Counted from the stretch's first letter, positions 24,441-33,962 are shown. The stretch: 64,000 bases of DNA from Bin87 sp026710825 (GCA_965232815.1 OZ247427.1:124001-188000); one strand, 5' to 3'. The notes: generated by a model not told the origin, from the sequence alone. Translations and numbers: made by a program.

Positions 24441-24549
24441 GGTCGCTACACCCTACACGTGCTTGTGAATCGGCACCGTTGCCTCGCTCATCGGGGAAAC
24501 GCAACACCGCAGTGGATGGTATCCGAACACCCCGACGGTGTCAAAACGG

Positions 24550-25002
24550 TCAACTTGCCGGCATGCCTTCATCAAACGCGGCGGAGTGCCGCTTGATGTC
24601 TATCACCGGCGACCCGTCCTGCGCATCAAGCTCAGTCACCCCCAGGATGCCCTCGCCCGTGCTCTCATCCACGCGTACCGACTCAATTCGGGCGACCGTA
24701 GCCGCGATAAAATTGGGCCGATACTGGCTGCGCGTCGCAAACACCCCACGAATGGGATTGGCCGGGTTGTGACCCGGGTGCAATTGCAGTTCGTATCCGG
24801 TGGCGACCGCGCGATGCAGCACGAACAGCGTTAGTATGCGATCGCCCGGTTCCAGCCCCATCAGGCCGTCCGCAAACTCTGGATACACCACGATTGTCGA
24901 CGGTTCGCTGCGCATGTCCTCCGACGACGCGTAGCTGTCAAACCCGCTCCGCACGTACCCGATTGGCGCAACTTCGACGGATTTCCGCGCCCGGTCCCCC
25001 AC
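24550..25002 (-). CDS. trmO: TrmO-like tRNA N6-threonylcarbamoyladenosine methyltransferase
   Basis: 150 residues with a GTG start at 25002, 6 bp after the preceding stop. Blocks typical of the TrmO/TsaA (UPF0066) beta-barrel fold are VAPIGYVRSGF at the N-terminus, VVYPEFADGLMGLEPGD, FATRSQYRPNFIAATVARI (RSxxRPNxI) and GVTELDAQDGSPVIDIKRH (DxxDGTPxLDIKPY-like). These enzymes use S-adenosylmethionine to methylate t6A37 of certain tRNAs. The FATRS/RPN and D-x-K motifs are intact. A relative with another target is possible. Confidence 0.78.
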   Translation of the reverse strand: MGDRARKSVEVAPIGYVRSGFDSYASSEDMRSEPSTIVVYPEFADGLMGLEPGDRILTLFVLHRAVATGYELQLHPGHNPANPIRGVFATRSQYRPNFIAATVARIESVRVDESTGEGILGVTELDAQDGSPVIDIKRHSAAFDEGMPAS

Positions 25003-25008
25003 GCCGGT

Positions 25009-25890
25009 TTAGTCGGCCGCCGCCGCTGACACGCTCGCCGTGGACAACGACGCAAGCCAGTTGAGCACCGCCGCGCCCGCCTCCGGCATCATATTGGTCA
25101 GCGAATGGTTGCCGCCCTCCAGCACCAGGTACTCCGCGCGTGGGCTGTTAACGGCCGCGGTGATCATATCCTGCGGCACGTCCAGCAGCCGTGTGTGGGT
25201 TTCCAGCGATCCTGACAGCACGAACAGCGGCACCCGTATTTGTGGGCTGTGCTGAATCACGTTGTAGCGTTCCGATGGGCCGTGCTTGTCCAGGTATGCA
25301 GCTGCCGAGAACACTTCCTTGATCGGAAAATCCACGTAGAACAGGTCCAGTGCCCGCCCCTCGGCTTCCATCCGGTCCGCTGTCTCGAGGTTGCTGCGGA
25401 ATTCTTCCGCATCCTCCGACTCCATGTAGTACGAGCAGGACAGCCGCACCGGCGAAACGGGGATCACCGCCGCCACCCGGGGGTCGTCCTCGACCGAAGC
25501 ATAGTAAGCGACCTTCACGGCGCCCATGCTGTGGCCCAGGATCCCGATGCGCTGGTATCCGAGGCTAGACAGATAGTCGATGCCTGCCCGCAGGTCCTGC
25601 CGTCCGGTATCCAGGATTTCGTACGCGTTGCCCTCGGCCACTCCGCTTTGCCGGTCCACCCACACCGTGTCGTGGCCACGGGTGTTGAGCGCCAGCGCCC
25701 CGTAGCCCTGGTCCCGTAGATCGTTGGCCATGTTTGCGGTGGCCGCCGTATAGAAAGCCCGACCGGAACCGTGGATGCACAACACCGCGTCAATCGGTCC
25801 GGCGGGTTCTGTGCCAGGGGCCGGTTCAAAATACGCCCCGTCCAGTTCCACTCCGTCGGGGGCTTTGATGCGAATCAAGTCAACCAGCAT
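25009..25890 (-). CDS. alpha/beta-hydrolase
   Basis: 293 residues from ATG 25890, with GGGAGG upstream. The oxyanion region is VLCIHGSGRAFYTA and the nucleophile elbow is IGILGHSMGAVKVAYYA (GHSMG). The acid is probably the Asp or Glu near VLSGSLETHT, and the His lies in LEGGNHSLTNMMPEAG. No signal peptide is seen. The SGR/HGS region and large cap suggest an esterase or acyl-peptide hydrolase-like enzyme. TrmO follows at 6 bp, so the two are co-transcribed, though no functional link is apparent. Confidence 0.88.
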   Translation of the reverse strand: MLVDLIRIKAPDGVELDGAYFEPAPGTEPAGPIDAVLCIHGSGRAFYTAATANMANDLRDQGYGALALNTRGHDTVWVDRQSGVAEGNAYEILDTGRQDLRAGIDYLSSLGYQRIGILGHSMGAVKVAYYASVEDDPRVAAVIPVSPVRLSCSYYMESEDAEEFRSNLETADRMEAEGRALDLFYVDFPIKEVFSAAAYLDKHGPSERYNVIQHSPQIRVPLFVLSGSLETHTRLLDVPQDMITAAVNSPRAEYLVLEGGNHSLTNMMPEAGAAVLNWLASLSTASVSAAAAD

Positions 25891-25931
25891 GGGGTCATCC
25901 TCCCGTTTTGAGGGTTTCCGATACCGGCATA

Positions 25932-26426
25932 TTACCTTTGTTGCAGCAGGAATGCCACCAACGCATCCACGTCGTCATCCGACAGCACAATGGTGTTCAT
26001 CACGCTCAGCATCAGGTTGCAATCGGTATCAGGCACCGTGAAGGCACAGGAATCAACGATCGATTCCCGCAGGTACTGCTCCGCCGTGTATCCGGCAATC
26101 CGGCTTTCCGCCACCGTCCCAATGCCATTCAATTCGGGCCCCAGCACGCCGTGCGTCAACCCGTCTATTTTGTGGCAGGCGGCGCAACCGGCGACACCCG
26201 CAAACAATTCCTGGCCCTTCGCCACTGCATCTGCGCTGATGTCGACGGCCGGCGCCAAGCCTTGCGCAGGTGTCCCTGCCGGAACAGCAGTCGCCGCACC
26301 GGTCGGAGCCGGCGCAACCGATGTCGGTGCAGTGGACGCGGCGCTATCGGAAACGCCGCCGCTGCATCCAACAGCGGCGGCGAAAATACCGCACAGAACA
26401 GTGAGCGCCAGGATCTGCCGGCGCAT
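25932..26426 (-). CDS. mono-heme cytochrome c lipoprotein, oxidase operon
   Basis: 164 residues. A lipoprotein signal (LALTVLCGIFAAAVGC) places it on the outer face of the membrane. A Ala/Thr/Pro-rich linker is followed by a class I cytochrome c domain: heme motif GCAACH, and the axial Met probably in NLMLSVMN. It lies last in the oxidase operon, 8 bp after the subunit IV fusion, and its heme domain is a close paralogue of the one at the end of that fusion. It should carry electrons to the CuA site or link the quinol-oxidising complex to the oxidase. Confidence 0.85.
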   Translation of the reverse strand: MRRQILALTVLCGIFAAAVGCSGGVSDSAASTAPTSVAPAPTGAATAVPAGTPAQGLAPAVDISADAVAKGQELFAGVAGCAACHKIDGLTHGVLGPELNGIGTVAESRIAGYTAEQYLRESIVDSCAFTVPDTDCNLMLSVMNTIVLSDDDVDALVAFLLQQR

Positions 26427-26434
26427 CAGGGTGC

Positions 26435-27286
26435 CTACTGCAGGCTCAGCAGGTATTCCACCAGGACGTCTATGTCCTCGTCAGACAGGGAGGGCAGCAC
26501 ACCTGCCATGGTGGACAGCATCAAGTTGCCGTCGTAGTCCTGCGAAAGTCCGTCGGCAGTACCCGCAGCGTAGACATCCGGCTCCAGTATCGATTCGCGG
26601 ATGTATTCCTCCGCAGAGTATCCCGGTATCCGGTTGGCCGAGGCGGAACCGATGCCATCCAAAGGCGGACCCAACACCCCCTGCGCGACACCCGAAATGG
26701 TGTGGCAGGACGAGCACGCCGCCGCGCCCACGAATAACGCTTGGCCGGGAGACGAGGCGACTGCTGCGCCGGACGCTGCCGGTTGCGGACACGCTCCCAC
26801 CGGGCAGGGCGTCGGAATCACTAACGCCTCGAAATGATGCTCCTCTTCCGCAACATGATGGACAAACGGCTCTTGCCGGTTTTCAGAGAAAGCACGCGGC
26901 GTCGGCCGCAGTACGCCAAACAGCACCACCAGCGACAATGCTACTACCAGTCCCAGGATCAGACCGGCGACAAATATCTGCCACAACAGCGGGTGCTCGA
27001 ACTTCAGGTGCATGAAGAACGCCACAACGCAGAAGAACTTGATCACCGAAAGGATCACCAGCGGCGCTATGACTACGCTCGAGCCTTGCAGGCCTTCGGG
27101 TACGATGATCAGGAATTCGACCAGCGTGATGATCCCCAGGAAAATCGCCAACCAGCCGTACTGCTTCAGGCCGCCATGCACCCCTTCCGGAACGTGCCCG
27201 AAGAAGAACCGCTTCATGCCAGCGTCCTCGTGTCCGCCGTGCTCGTCGTGCGGCAGCGCGCCTTCGTGGCCGGGGTTAGTGCTCAT
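26435..27286 (-). CDS. cytochrome c oxidase subunit IV fused to a cytochrome c domain
   Basis: 283 residues from ATG 27286 with AGGAGG upstream. Residues 1-40 are polar and His/Glu/Gly-rich. Three membrane helices (about 44-64, 72-93, 102-125) correspond to bacterial subunit IV/CtaF-type proteins. A linker with two Cys (CPVGAC) leads to a class I cytochrome c domain with CSSCH at 191-195 and a probable Met ligand in NLMLSTMAG. Family subunits IV normally end after the third helix, so the heme domain is an addition. It is co-transcribed with subunits III and I and with the paralogous cytochrome c just downstream. Confidence 0.85.
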   Translation of the reverse strand: MSTNPGHEGALPHDEHGGHEDAGMKRFFFGHVPEGVHGGLKQYGWLAIFLGIITLVEFLIIVPEGLQGSSVVIAPLVILSVIKFFCVVAFFMHLKFEHPLLWQIFVAGLILGLVVALSLVVLFGVLRPTPRAFSENRQEPFVHHVAEEEHHFEALVIPTPCPVGACPQPAASGAAVASSPGQALFVGAAACSSCHTISGVAQGVLGPPLDGIGSASANRIPGYSAEEYIRESILEPDVYAAGTADGLSQDYDGNLMLSTMAGVLPSLSDEDIDVLVEYLLSLQ

Positions 27287-27345
27287 TGCGTGAGTGCCTC
27301 CTGGGAACCTGCAAACGTCGTACGGTAATGGGTCTCACACCCGAT

Positions 27346-28050
27346 CTACATGATCGTGGCGGTAATCCACTGCCAGCCTTGTATCGCCGCATGTTCCACC
27401 TCCGGGCCGGCGTCGAAGCCCCCAATCAGGTACAGCAACGTGAAAATCACGATCCAGACGATGTCGACGAAGTGCCAGTAGAGCCCTGCGATGTCAACGT
27501 CCAGACCCGATGGCCGCCCGGCCGGGTTCCGCATCGCGATAATCGTCAGGCACAGCAGCCAGAACAGACCCAGCGTAACGTGCGCGCCGTGGAATCCGGT
27601 CAAAGTGAAGAACGTGCTGCTGAACAGGTTCGTTTCGTAGCGCAGTCCTTCAATACGGAACAGGTTGAACTCATAAACTTGGAAACCAATAAAAATCGCG
27701 CCCAGGATGATGGTCGCTATCAACCACTGGACCAGCCGTTTCTGGTTGCCGTTGCGGGCCGCGGCCACTCCCATCACCATCGCGAATGAACTCATCAGAA
27801 GTACGAACGTGCTGATGGTGGTGATGGGGACGTCGATGATGTCCTTCGGATAGGGTCCCACCACGCTCTGGCCCCGATACACCATGTAGGTGGCGATCAG
27901 CGAACCGAAGAACAGGCAGTCCGAACCCAGGAACACCCACATCAGGAGCTTCCGGTGATTTATGCCGGTGGTGGTTTCCTCCTCGTGCTCGGGAGGATGC
28001 GCCGACGGCTCGTGGGCCGGCGGGGCATGAGTCGTATCTACGTGGGCCAA
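27346..28050 (-). CDS. ctaE: cytochrome c oxidase subunit III
   Basis: 234 residues, starting with TTG at 28050 that has AGGAGG 7 nt upstream. The N-terminal 30 residues are His/Pro/Glu-rich; then about five to six membrane helices follow. FSSTFFTLTGFHGAHVTLGL is the expected subunit III signature (FHGxHV), and YWHFVDIVWIVIFTLLYL is the conserved C-terminal helix. The protein stabilises the heme-copper core. It lies between subunit I and the subunit IV fusion in the usual order. The start codon is unusual but the SD supports it. Confidence 0.95.
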   Translation of the reverse strand: MAHVDTTHAPPAHEPSAHPPEHEEETTTGINHRKLLMWVFLGSDCLFFGSLIATYMVYRGQSVVGPYPKDIIDVPITTISTFVLLMSSFAMVMGVAAARNGNQKRLVQWLIATIILGAIFIGFQVYEFNLFRIEGLRYETNLFSSTFFTLTGFHGAHVTLGLFWLLCLTIIAMRNPAGRPSGLDVDIAGLYWHFVDIVWIVIFTLLYLIGGFDAGPEVEHAAIQGWQWITATIM

Positions 28051-28110
28051 CGGGCGCCTCCTGATTGCGACTGTTTACGGGTTAGCCGGAGACAATTCAA
28101 CGGGCGCGGC

Positions 28111-29982
28111 TTAGTGGTGCTCGCCGCTTTCGTGGTGTTCCTCTGCGGCAGGCTCGTTGGACCATCCAATCACGCCGATGACCGTTATGATTCCGCCGAT
28201 AAAGCACACCGGGAACCTGATGTAGTCCCAACCAACGTCGATGAGGAATCCCCCGGCCAGCCAGGCCACCCCGAAAGCGGTAACCAGCGGCCAGTATGAC
28301 GGGCTCGGCAGGTGGATCGTCGAGGAATCTACGTGCGCTTCGCCCTCCACGGTCTCGCCGCGCGCGGCCGCCTCCCGCTTCGTGATCCAGTAAGCATCCT
28401 GGCCCTTGACCACCGGAATCTCTGCGAAGTTGTACACCGGCGGCGGTGATGAGATGCTCCACTCCAGCGTCGGTGCGTCCCACGGATCGTGGCCGGCAGG
28501 CTCGCCCTTCTTGAGGCTGCGGAAGAAGTTGTGGATGAACACCAGCAGGCTGATCACTATGATGAAGTACCCGATCGTGGCCAGCAGGTTCATGCCTTCC
28601 CAGCCGAACCCCTCGGCATAGGTGTAAATCCGTCGTGGCATGCCGTTCAGGCCGGCGTAGTGCATCGGGAAGAACGTCAGGTTCATCCCCACGAACATCA
28701 GCCAGAAATGCACCTTCCCCAGCATTTCGTGGTACATCTTGCCCGTTATCTTGGGATACCAGTAGTAGATCCCGGCGAAGATTCCGAATATCGCGCCGCC
28801 AAACAGCACGTAGTGAATGTGCGCAATGATGTAGTAGGTGTCCTGCTGCTGGAAGTCAGAGGGCGACACCGCGTGCGACACTCCCGACAGTCCGCCTACG
28901 ATAAACAGCGCCACGAACCCGATCGCCATCAGCATCGGCGTCCTCAGGTCGATGGAACCCTGCCACATCGTGCCGATCCAGTTGAATATCTTCACTCCGG
29001 TGGGCACCGCGATCAACATCGTCGTTATGGTGAACACTGAGTTGGCGATCGGCCCCAGCCCCACGGTGAACATGTGGTGGCTCCACACCGCCCAGCTCAT
29101 GATGGCGATGACAATTCCTGAGAACACGACCACCGGGTACCCGAATAGCGGCTTCCGGCTGAATGTCGGAATGATCTCCGAGACCACACCCATCGCCGGC
29201 AGAATCAGGATGTACACCTCAGGGTGTCCGAACAGCCAGAACAGGTGCTGCCAGAGGATGGGGTCCCCACCGGCGGAGGTGTTGAAGAAGTTGGCGCCAA
29301 ACTGACGGTCTGCCGTCAGCTCGATCAGCGCCACCGTGATGATTGGGAACGCCAGCACCAGCAGGATGCTCGTCACCAACGTCATCCAGACGAACACCGG
29401 CATCCGCATCAGGGACATCCCCGGCGCTCGCATGTTGATGATCGTAACGATGAAGTTGAAGCCGGCCGCCAACGAGGCAATACCCAGGACCTGCAGGCTC
29501 AGCGCCCAGAAGTCCAGGCCCTTGCTCAGGCTGTAAGGCGCCGAGGTCAGGTTCGCGTAAGAGAACCAACCCGCATCCGGTACTTGCCCGATCAGGAATC
29601 CGGCGTGCATCAGAAGTGCGCCGAACAGGAACGTCCAGTAGGAGAATGCATTGAGTCGCGGGAACGCCACGTCCCGCGCCCCGATCATCAGCGGTATCAG
29701 GAAGTTGAAGAACGTCGCACCGAACGGCATGATCGCCATGAACACCATGGTCGTGCCATGCATCGTGAACATCGCGTTGAACCAGTCTGGCGACACCAGC
29801 GACGCGTCCGACGTGGCCAACTGCAGACGCATGATGCCCGCCTCTATTCCTCCGATCAGGAAGAATATAAACGCGGAAAAACCGTACAACGCACCGATAC
29901 GCTTGTGGTCAACCGTAGTCAGCCAGCTCCACAAGCCGGTGTAGGTACTGGGGCGGGGTATCACGCCGGTGATGGTTACCAT
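28111..29982 (-). CDS. ctaD: cytochrome c oxidase subunit I (heme-copper catalytic subunit)
   Basis: 623 residues, 12 or more membrane helices. Catalytic features are clear: the low-spin heme His in MFTMHGTTMVFMAIMP, the CuB/Tyr crosslink motif WLFGHPEVYILILP, the His pair in SHHMFTVG, and the heme ligands in IAHIHYVLFGGAIFG. SD GGAGG precedes ATG 29982. Length is that of a standard A-type aa3 or caa3 oxidase subunit I. It terminates 60 bp before subunit III. It reduces O2 to water and pumps protons, and shows that the organism respires aerobically. Confidence 0.97.
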   Translation of the reverse strand: MVTITGVIPRPSTYTGLWSWLTTVDHKRIGALYGFSAFIFFLIGGIEAGIMRLQLATSDASLVSPDWFNAMFTMHGTTMVFMAIMPFGATFFNFLIPLMIGARDVAFPRLNAFSYWTFLFGALLMHAGFLIGQVPDAGWFSYANLTSAPYSLSKGLDFWALSLQVLGIASLAAGFNFIVTIINMRAPGMSLMRMPVFVWMTLVTSILLVLAFPIITVALIELTADRQFGANFFNTSAGGDPILWQHLFWLFGHPEVYILILPAMGVVSEIIPTFSRKPLFGYPVVVFSGIVIAIMSWAVWSHHMFTVGLGPIANSVFTITTMLIAVPTGVKIFNWIGTMWQGSIDLRTPMLMAIGFVALFIVGGLSGVSHAVSPSDFQQQDTYYIIAHIHYVLFGGAIFGIFAGIYYWYPKITGKMYHEMLGKVHFWLMFVGMNLTFFPMHYAGLNGMPRRIYTYAEGFGWEGMNLLATIGYFIIVISLLVFIHNFFRSLKKGEPAGHDPWDAPTLEWSISSPPPVYNFAEIPVVKGQDAYWITKREAAARGETVEGEAHVDSSTIHLPSPSYWPLVTAFGVAWLAGGFLIDVGWDYIRFPVCFIGGIITVIGVIGWSNEPAAEEHHESGEHH

Positions 29983-30072
29983 TGTCTCAGTTCCTCCGCT
30001 GCAGCGCGGTCCTTACGGCCGTGGCCATGCGTTAGCGGTGTTTTTGTTCTGTCTGGTTATTCTACCCGACGG

Positions 30073-31407
30073 TTACTTTTGCGCCATCAGGTATTCGACC
30101 AGGTCGCTCAACTGGTCCTCGGTTAGGTCGGCCCTGTGGTCCAGCCGGGTCTGGTAGATCGCGGCCAATTCAGACATCCGGTTGCCGGGCTTGATATCGT
30201 CGGGGTTGCGGAGCCATTGCCGCAGGGTCTCCCGGTTGAGATCAACCAGTCCTGCCCCAATGGTCGTACGCGCGCCCAGGTCAGTTAGATTGGGGGCCGC
30301 GAACGCCGTCGGCGGTTCCTCGCCGGCCCTTACGTCTGCCAGTCTTTCACCCCCTGACTTCTGGAGCCACTCGGTGTAGGCGATGAACGTCTTCATCCGT
30401 GCGACCTGCACGCCGTCGCCGACCTCATTCACGATGTCAGCGGACCCCACCGTGTGACAGGTGACGCACTGCCCGTCTCCCAGGAATACCAGTTGTCCCG
30501 CCGAAGCCTCGGCCGACATCGGTTCTGCCAATTCGCCACCCCAGCCGTCAACCCATGCTCTGTATTCGACGTCAGGCAGGGCATGTACGCGGAATTTCAT
30601 CTGGGCATGCGCAGTTCCGCAGAACTCTGCGCACTGGCCGTAATACATTCCGACATCCTCGGCAAGGAACCACATCTGGTTGTTCCGCGTGGGCACCACG
30701 TCCTGCTTGCCGGCAAGTTTGGGAATCCAGAAGCTGTGGATCACGTCGTCGCTCTTCAGCGTCATGATGACGGGCCTGTCCACCGGAATCCGCATTTCGT
30801 TCGCGGTCGTGATCAGTTCCTGGCCTTCCAGGTCTGGATTAGCATCCTCGTAGCGGAACTCCCACCACCATTGATGACCGATCGCCTCTACGTGCAGCGG
30901 CTCCTTGCCCTCGGCGCGGGCCAGCGCCACGGCCTCTCCGGGCTCAAGCTTGAACAGGACGATCACGGACCAAATGCCCAGGCCCAGGATCAATATCGTC
31001 GGGACGATGGTCCAGGCGATCTCCAGCGGCGTGTGTCCATGAGTCTGCGGAGGCAGCGGATCGCCGGGCTTCCGACGGTAACGGATGGCCGCGTACAGCA
31101 ACGCGCCCTCCACCAACACAAACACCGCCACCATGGTCCACAGCAGCACATTGAAGAGGAGCAACTGCTCCCGGGCCACCGGGCCGTTCACCCCGAACGT
31201 GGATTGGGGGGCATCAGCGTCGCAACCTATGGCCGCCAGCGCCAACAGGACGCCTAGCAGCGCCAGGGCCACCAATGGGCCCCGACCTGTGCGACGAGTG
31301 GGAGAATCAGAGGGGCTGCTCACCGGGATGTCACGCTTTGGCTCTGCATCGAAGGCTGTATTCGAGTTGGTCGGTGAGTCTTTCTCAGAGAAGGGCAGCA
31401 GCCCCAT
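30073..31407 (-). CDS. ctaC: cytochrome c oxidase subunit II fused to cytochrome c (caa3 type)
   Basis: 444 residues from ATG 31407 (GGGGG upstream). An N-terminal lipobox-like AAIGC suggests lipid attachment after a signal helix, followed by two membrane helices. The CuA motif is GQCAEFCGTAHAQMKF (C-x3-C with His and Met). The C-terminal third is a cytochrome c domain with CVTCH at the heme site and a Met-containing region RMSELAA. This arrangement is the caa3 type. It starts the operon after the promoter at 31475-31503. Together with the subunit IV fusion and the free cytochrome the operon has three heme c domains. Confidence 0.93.
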   Translation of the reverse strand: MGLLPFSEKDSPTNSNTAFDAEPKRDIPVSSPSDSPTRRTGRGPLVALALLGVLLALAAIGCDADAPQSTFGVNGPVAREQLLLFNVLLWTMVAVFVLVEGALLYAAIRYRRKPGDPLPPQTHGHTPLEIAWTIVPTILILGLGIWSVIVLFKLEPGEAVALARAEGKEPLHVEAIGHQWWWEFRYEDANPDLEGQELITTANEMRIPVDRPVIMTLKSDDVIHSFWIPKLAGKQDVVPTRNNQMWFLAEDVGMYYGQCAEFCGTAHAQMKFRVHALPDVEYRAWVDGWGGELAEPMSAEASAGQLVFLGDGQCVTCHTVGSADIVNEVGDGVQVARMKTFIAYTEWLQKSGGERLADVRAGEEPPTAFAAPNLTDLGARTTIGAGLVDLNRETLRQWLRNPDDIKPGNRMSELAAIYQTRLDHRADLTEDQLSDLVEYLMAQK

Positions 31408-31474
31408 CGTGAACCCCCGGATACGGCGTGATCGCAGCGGACGCCGTATGTGCAAAATTTCACTAGCGGCGGTT

Positions 31475-31503
31475 ACCATAGCATACGCACCTATGCCTGT
31501 CAA
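31475..31503 (-). promoter_or_regulatory. strong sigma-70 promoter of the oxidase operon
   Basis: Minus strand: perfect -35 TTGACA (31498-31503), 17-bp spacer, -10 TATGGT (31475-31480). Predicted start near 31468 leaves a 60-nt leader to subunit II. It lies in the 346-bp gap (31408-31753) between ctaB and the oxidase genes; the rest of that gap shows no gene that I can support. Confidence 0.7.
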
Positions 31504-31753
31504 TTTGACTTTACCCACTTTTTACGATGCTAGGCATGGTGAATTATTCGCCATTCGTGGCACGGACGCGTCGCGCAATTGCCCGTCAAAGGCAACTCCC
31601 CGACCGCCAGGATTGTGCTGATTTCTGGCCCCGAATTCCGCGCTCAAAATCATGGGACACGCCGGGTCTGTAAGCGCCGCAATTCGCCGGGTAACGCCGA
31701 CGAGCGCAGCCAAACGACGCCAACCCGGCAACAGCAAAACGCCCGCCGCAGAG

Positions 31754-32731
31754 CTAAATGGTTATGCCGAAGCTCGTGTCGACCACGCTGTCCACCATCA
31801 CCGCCACGAACAGCAATGCCAGGTAAGCCAGCGAGTACAGGTAGGTCGCCTTGGCGCGACCCCGGCTATCCTCCCGCCACAACCTCCAGGCGAGCCAGAT
31901 GAACGGCGCGCCCAGAATCGCCGCTGACGCCAGGTAAATCAGCCCAACCTCCGGCAGCAGCGCGAACATCAAAGTGAGTCCCGTCAACGCTATCGAATAG
32001 AGGAATATATGCAGCGTTGTCTGCCCACGCGACGACACCACCGGCAGCATGGGAACGCCGGCCTGCTCGTAGTCTCTTTGAATTAGCAGCGACAACGCCC
32101 AGAAATGCGGCGGAGTCCAGAAAAATATGATCGCGAATAGGTACACCGCCGGCAGGTCCAGGCTGCCGGTTACGGCGACCCATCCGACCATCGGCGGAAC
32201 CGCTCCCGCCGCGCCGCCAATCACAATATTGCTCGGCGTCGTGCGCTTCAGCCAAATCGTGTACACGAACACGTAGAACAGGCTGGCGCACAGCGTCAAA
32301 ATCGCCGCCAGCGGATTCACCAGCGTCGCTAGCAGCGCAAACGCCAGCACGTTCAGACCCACCCCGAACGCCAGGGCGTAGCGCGGCGACACCCGGTGCC
32401 CGGCCACCGGCCTCGCCTGCGTTCGCCGCATCTCCCGGTCAATATCCCGGTCGAGATGCTGGTTGATCGCGTTGGCGCCCCCTGATGCCAGGGACCCTCC
32501 TATCCATACCCATGCCAGCATCATGAGCGACGGCAGCCCCTGCTCGGCCAGGAACATCCCGCCCGCCGCCGTGACCAGCAGCAGCGAGATGATTTTCGGC
32601 TTGGTCAGTGCCAGGTAGTCTCGTGCCACCGACCCCAGCGATTGCCGTTGCCGGCCAACCGCGTTGATCACCATCGTCGCCGTTTCCGGTACGTCGGCAT
32701 CGGGTCGAATCTCCGGCGCATTCTCTGCCAT
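31754..32731 (-). CDS. ctaB: protoheme IX farnesyltransferase (heme O synthase)
   Basis: 325 residues from ATG 32731, one base past the end of ctaA, so coupled. UbiA-superfamily prenyltransferase with about nine helices. The first Asp-rich motif is INQHLDRDIDREMRRTQARP (N-x3-D-x3-D), which binds Mg-farnesyl diphosphate; the second Asp-rich region follows near the C-terminal half. It farnesylates protoheme to heme O, which ctaA then converts to heme A for the oxidase. The extended N-terminus of about 45 residues is Glu/Pro-rich and unconserved. Confidence 0.93.
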   Translation of the reverse strand: MAENAPEIRPDADVPETATMVINAVGRQRQSLGSVARDYLALTKPKIISLLLVTAAGGMFLAEQGLPSLMMLAWVWIGGSLASGGANAINQHLDRDIDREMRRTQARPVAGHRVSPRYALAFGVGLNVLAFALLATLVNPLAAILTLCASLFYVFVYTIWLKRTTPSNIVIGGAAGAVPPMVGWVAVTGSLDLPAVYLFAIIFFWTPPHFWALSLLIQRDYEQAGVPMLPVVSSRGQTTLHIFLYSIALTGLTLMFALLPEVGLIYLASAAILGAPFIWLAWRLWREDSRGRAKATYLYSLAYLALLFVAVMVDSVVDTSFGITI

Positions 32732-32732
32732 G

Positions 32733-33698
32733 TCAGTTGGCCGGCTCCGATGCGCGCACTCCCCAGACCGTTCTGGCATTCAGGTACGCCACCATCGCCA
32801 TCCCCACGGCTGCGGCCCAAACCGCCGTCGCCGCGGTCAAATGCAGGGCCCGCCAGTGGGCTTGGAAATCAAGCCAGATCGTAAGCGCGCCAATCACCAC
32901 CTGCGCGATGAACGTTAACAGCGTCAATCCTGCCAGCAATCGCAACGTATTGTCCCCACCCTTGTTCGCGCCGCAACGCCATACCGCATATAGAAGGAGT
33001 ATACCCAACACCAGCACGACATACCTGTGGAACATATGAATGGCGGTCAGATGGTGCATCGGAAACACGGATCCTTGACACAAAGGCCAGGTTACGCACG
33101 CGCCCGTCGCCCCCATCGCTGTAACCACCGCGCCCGATATGATCACCACATAGACCCCAACCGTCGCCGCAATCGCCCAACGATGCGACCCATCGCCCTT
33201 AACTTCGCTCACCCGCGCGATCGGCGTTCTATAGGATGCGACCATCAGGAAGATGCACACCGCCAGCAACGCTTCCGCCGTGCCCAGATGCAAGGCCACT
33301 ATCTCGCCGGGCAGGTGCGTCAGCACCGTAACTCCTCCCAGCAACCCTTGCACAATCAGCAGTGGAACCGAAATCGCCCCGGGTACCCACACCCACCGGT
33401 CGTGCCGGTAGCGTAGCAGCGCGACGATTGCCGTCGCCAGGACCAGCGGACCCACGATGACCGACGCCACGAAACGGTGCGTGTACTCGATGATCGCGGT
33501 GTATTCCAGCGGTGGCAGGACTTTTCCATAGCACAGCGGCCAATCGGGACAGCCCAGGCCGGACTCAGTTACGCGTACCACTCCCCCGATGATCACCAGG
33601 ACGAATACGCTGATCGCGGTTGTCGTCGACAACCATTGCAGCCACGTGATGCGCCGGTCGGTGCGGCCGGGTTGTCCGGTTATGCCAATTGTTGCCAT
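32733..33698 (-). CDS. ctaA: heme A synthase (COX15/CtaA family)
   Basis: 321 residues with eight membrane helices. The four-helix His-containing repeats are visible: YTHRFVASVIVGPLVLA and FHRYVVLVLGILLLY, with ExGLGCPDWPLCYGKVLPPL giving the conserved Cys-x6-Cys region of the type found in Bacillus. It oxidises heme O to heme A with ferredoxin-dependent chemistry. The gene is followed directly by ctaB, so heme A biosynthesis and the oxidase operon are adjacent and in the same direction. No SD is apparent before the ATG at 33698. Confidence 0.92.
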   Translation of the reverse strand: MATIGITGQPGRTDRRITWLQWLSTTTAISVFVLVIIGGVVRVTESGLGCPDWPLCYGKVLPPLEYTAIIEYTHRFVASVIVGPLVLATAIVALLRYRHDRWVWVPGAISVPLLIVQGLLGGVTVLTHLPGEIVALHLGTAEALLAVCIFLMVASYRTPIARVSEVKGDGSHRWAIAATVGVYVVIISGAVVTAMGATGACVTWPLCQGSVFPMHHLTAIHMFHRYVVLVLGILLLYAVWRCGANKGGDNTLRLLAGLTLLTFIAQVVIGALTIWLDFQAHWRALHLTAATAVWAAAVGMAMVAYLNARTVWGVRASEPAN

Positions 33699-33962
33699 GA
33701 AGGTACGTAATAGCCCGCCGGAAACCTCATCTATTCCAGGTCGCCGGGAAGAGCCGCCTTTGATGATAAAGCACGCGGGTTTGATTTGCTACAATCGCGC
33801 GTCCCTCCATCCCAATCCGGCCCCACATCAGGCCTCATGCGGGACAACATCCGCCCAAACGACCATCGGATGCCACCGTCATAGAATGCCACCCTAATCG
33901 ACAGCCACCCTCTGCGACGCCCACACCGGTTGGCCGTCGGGATCTCTCCATCCATTAACAGC

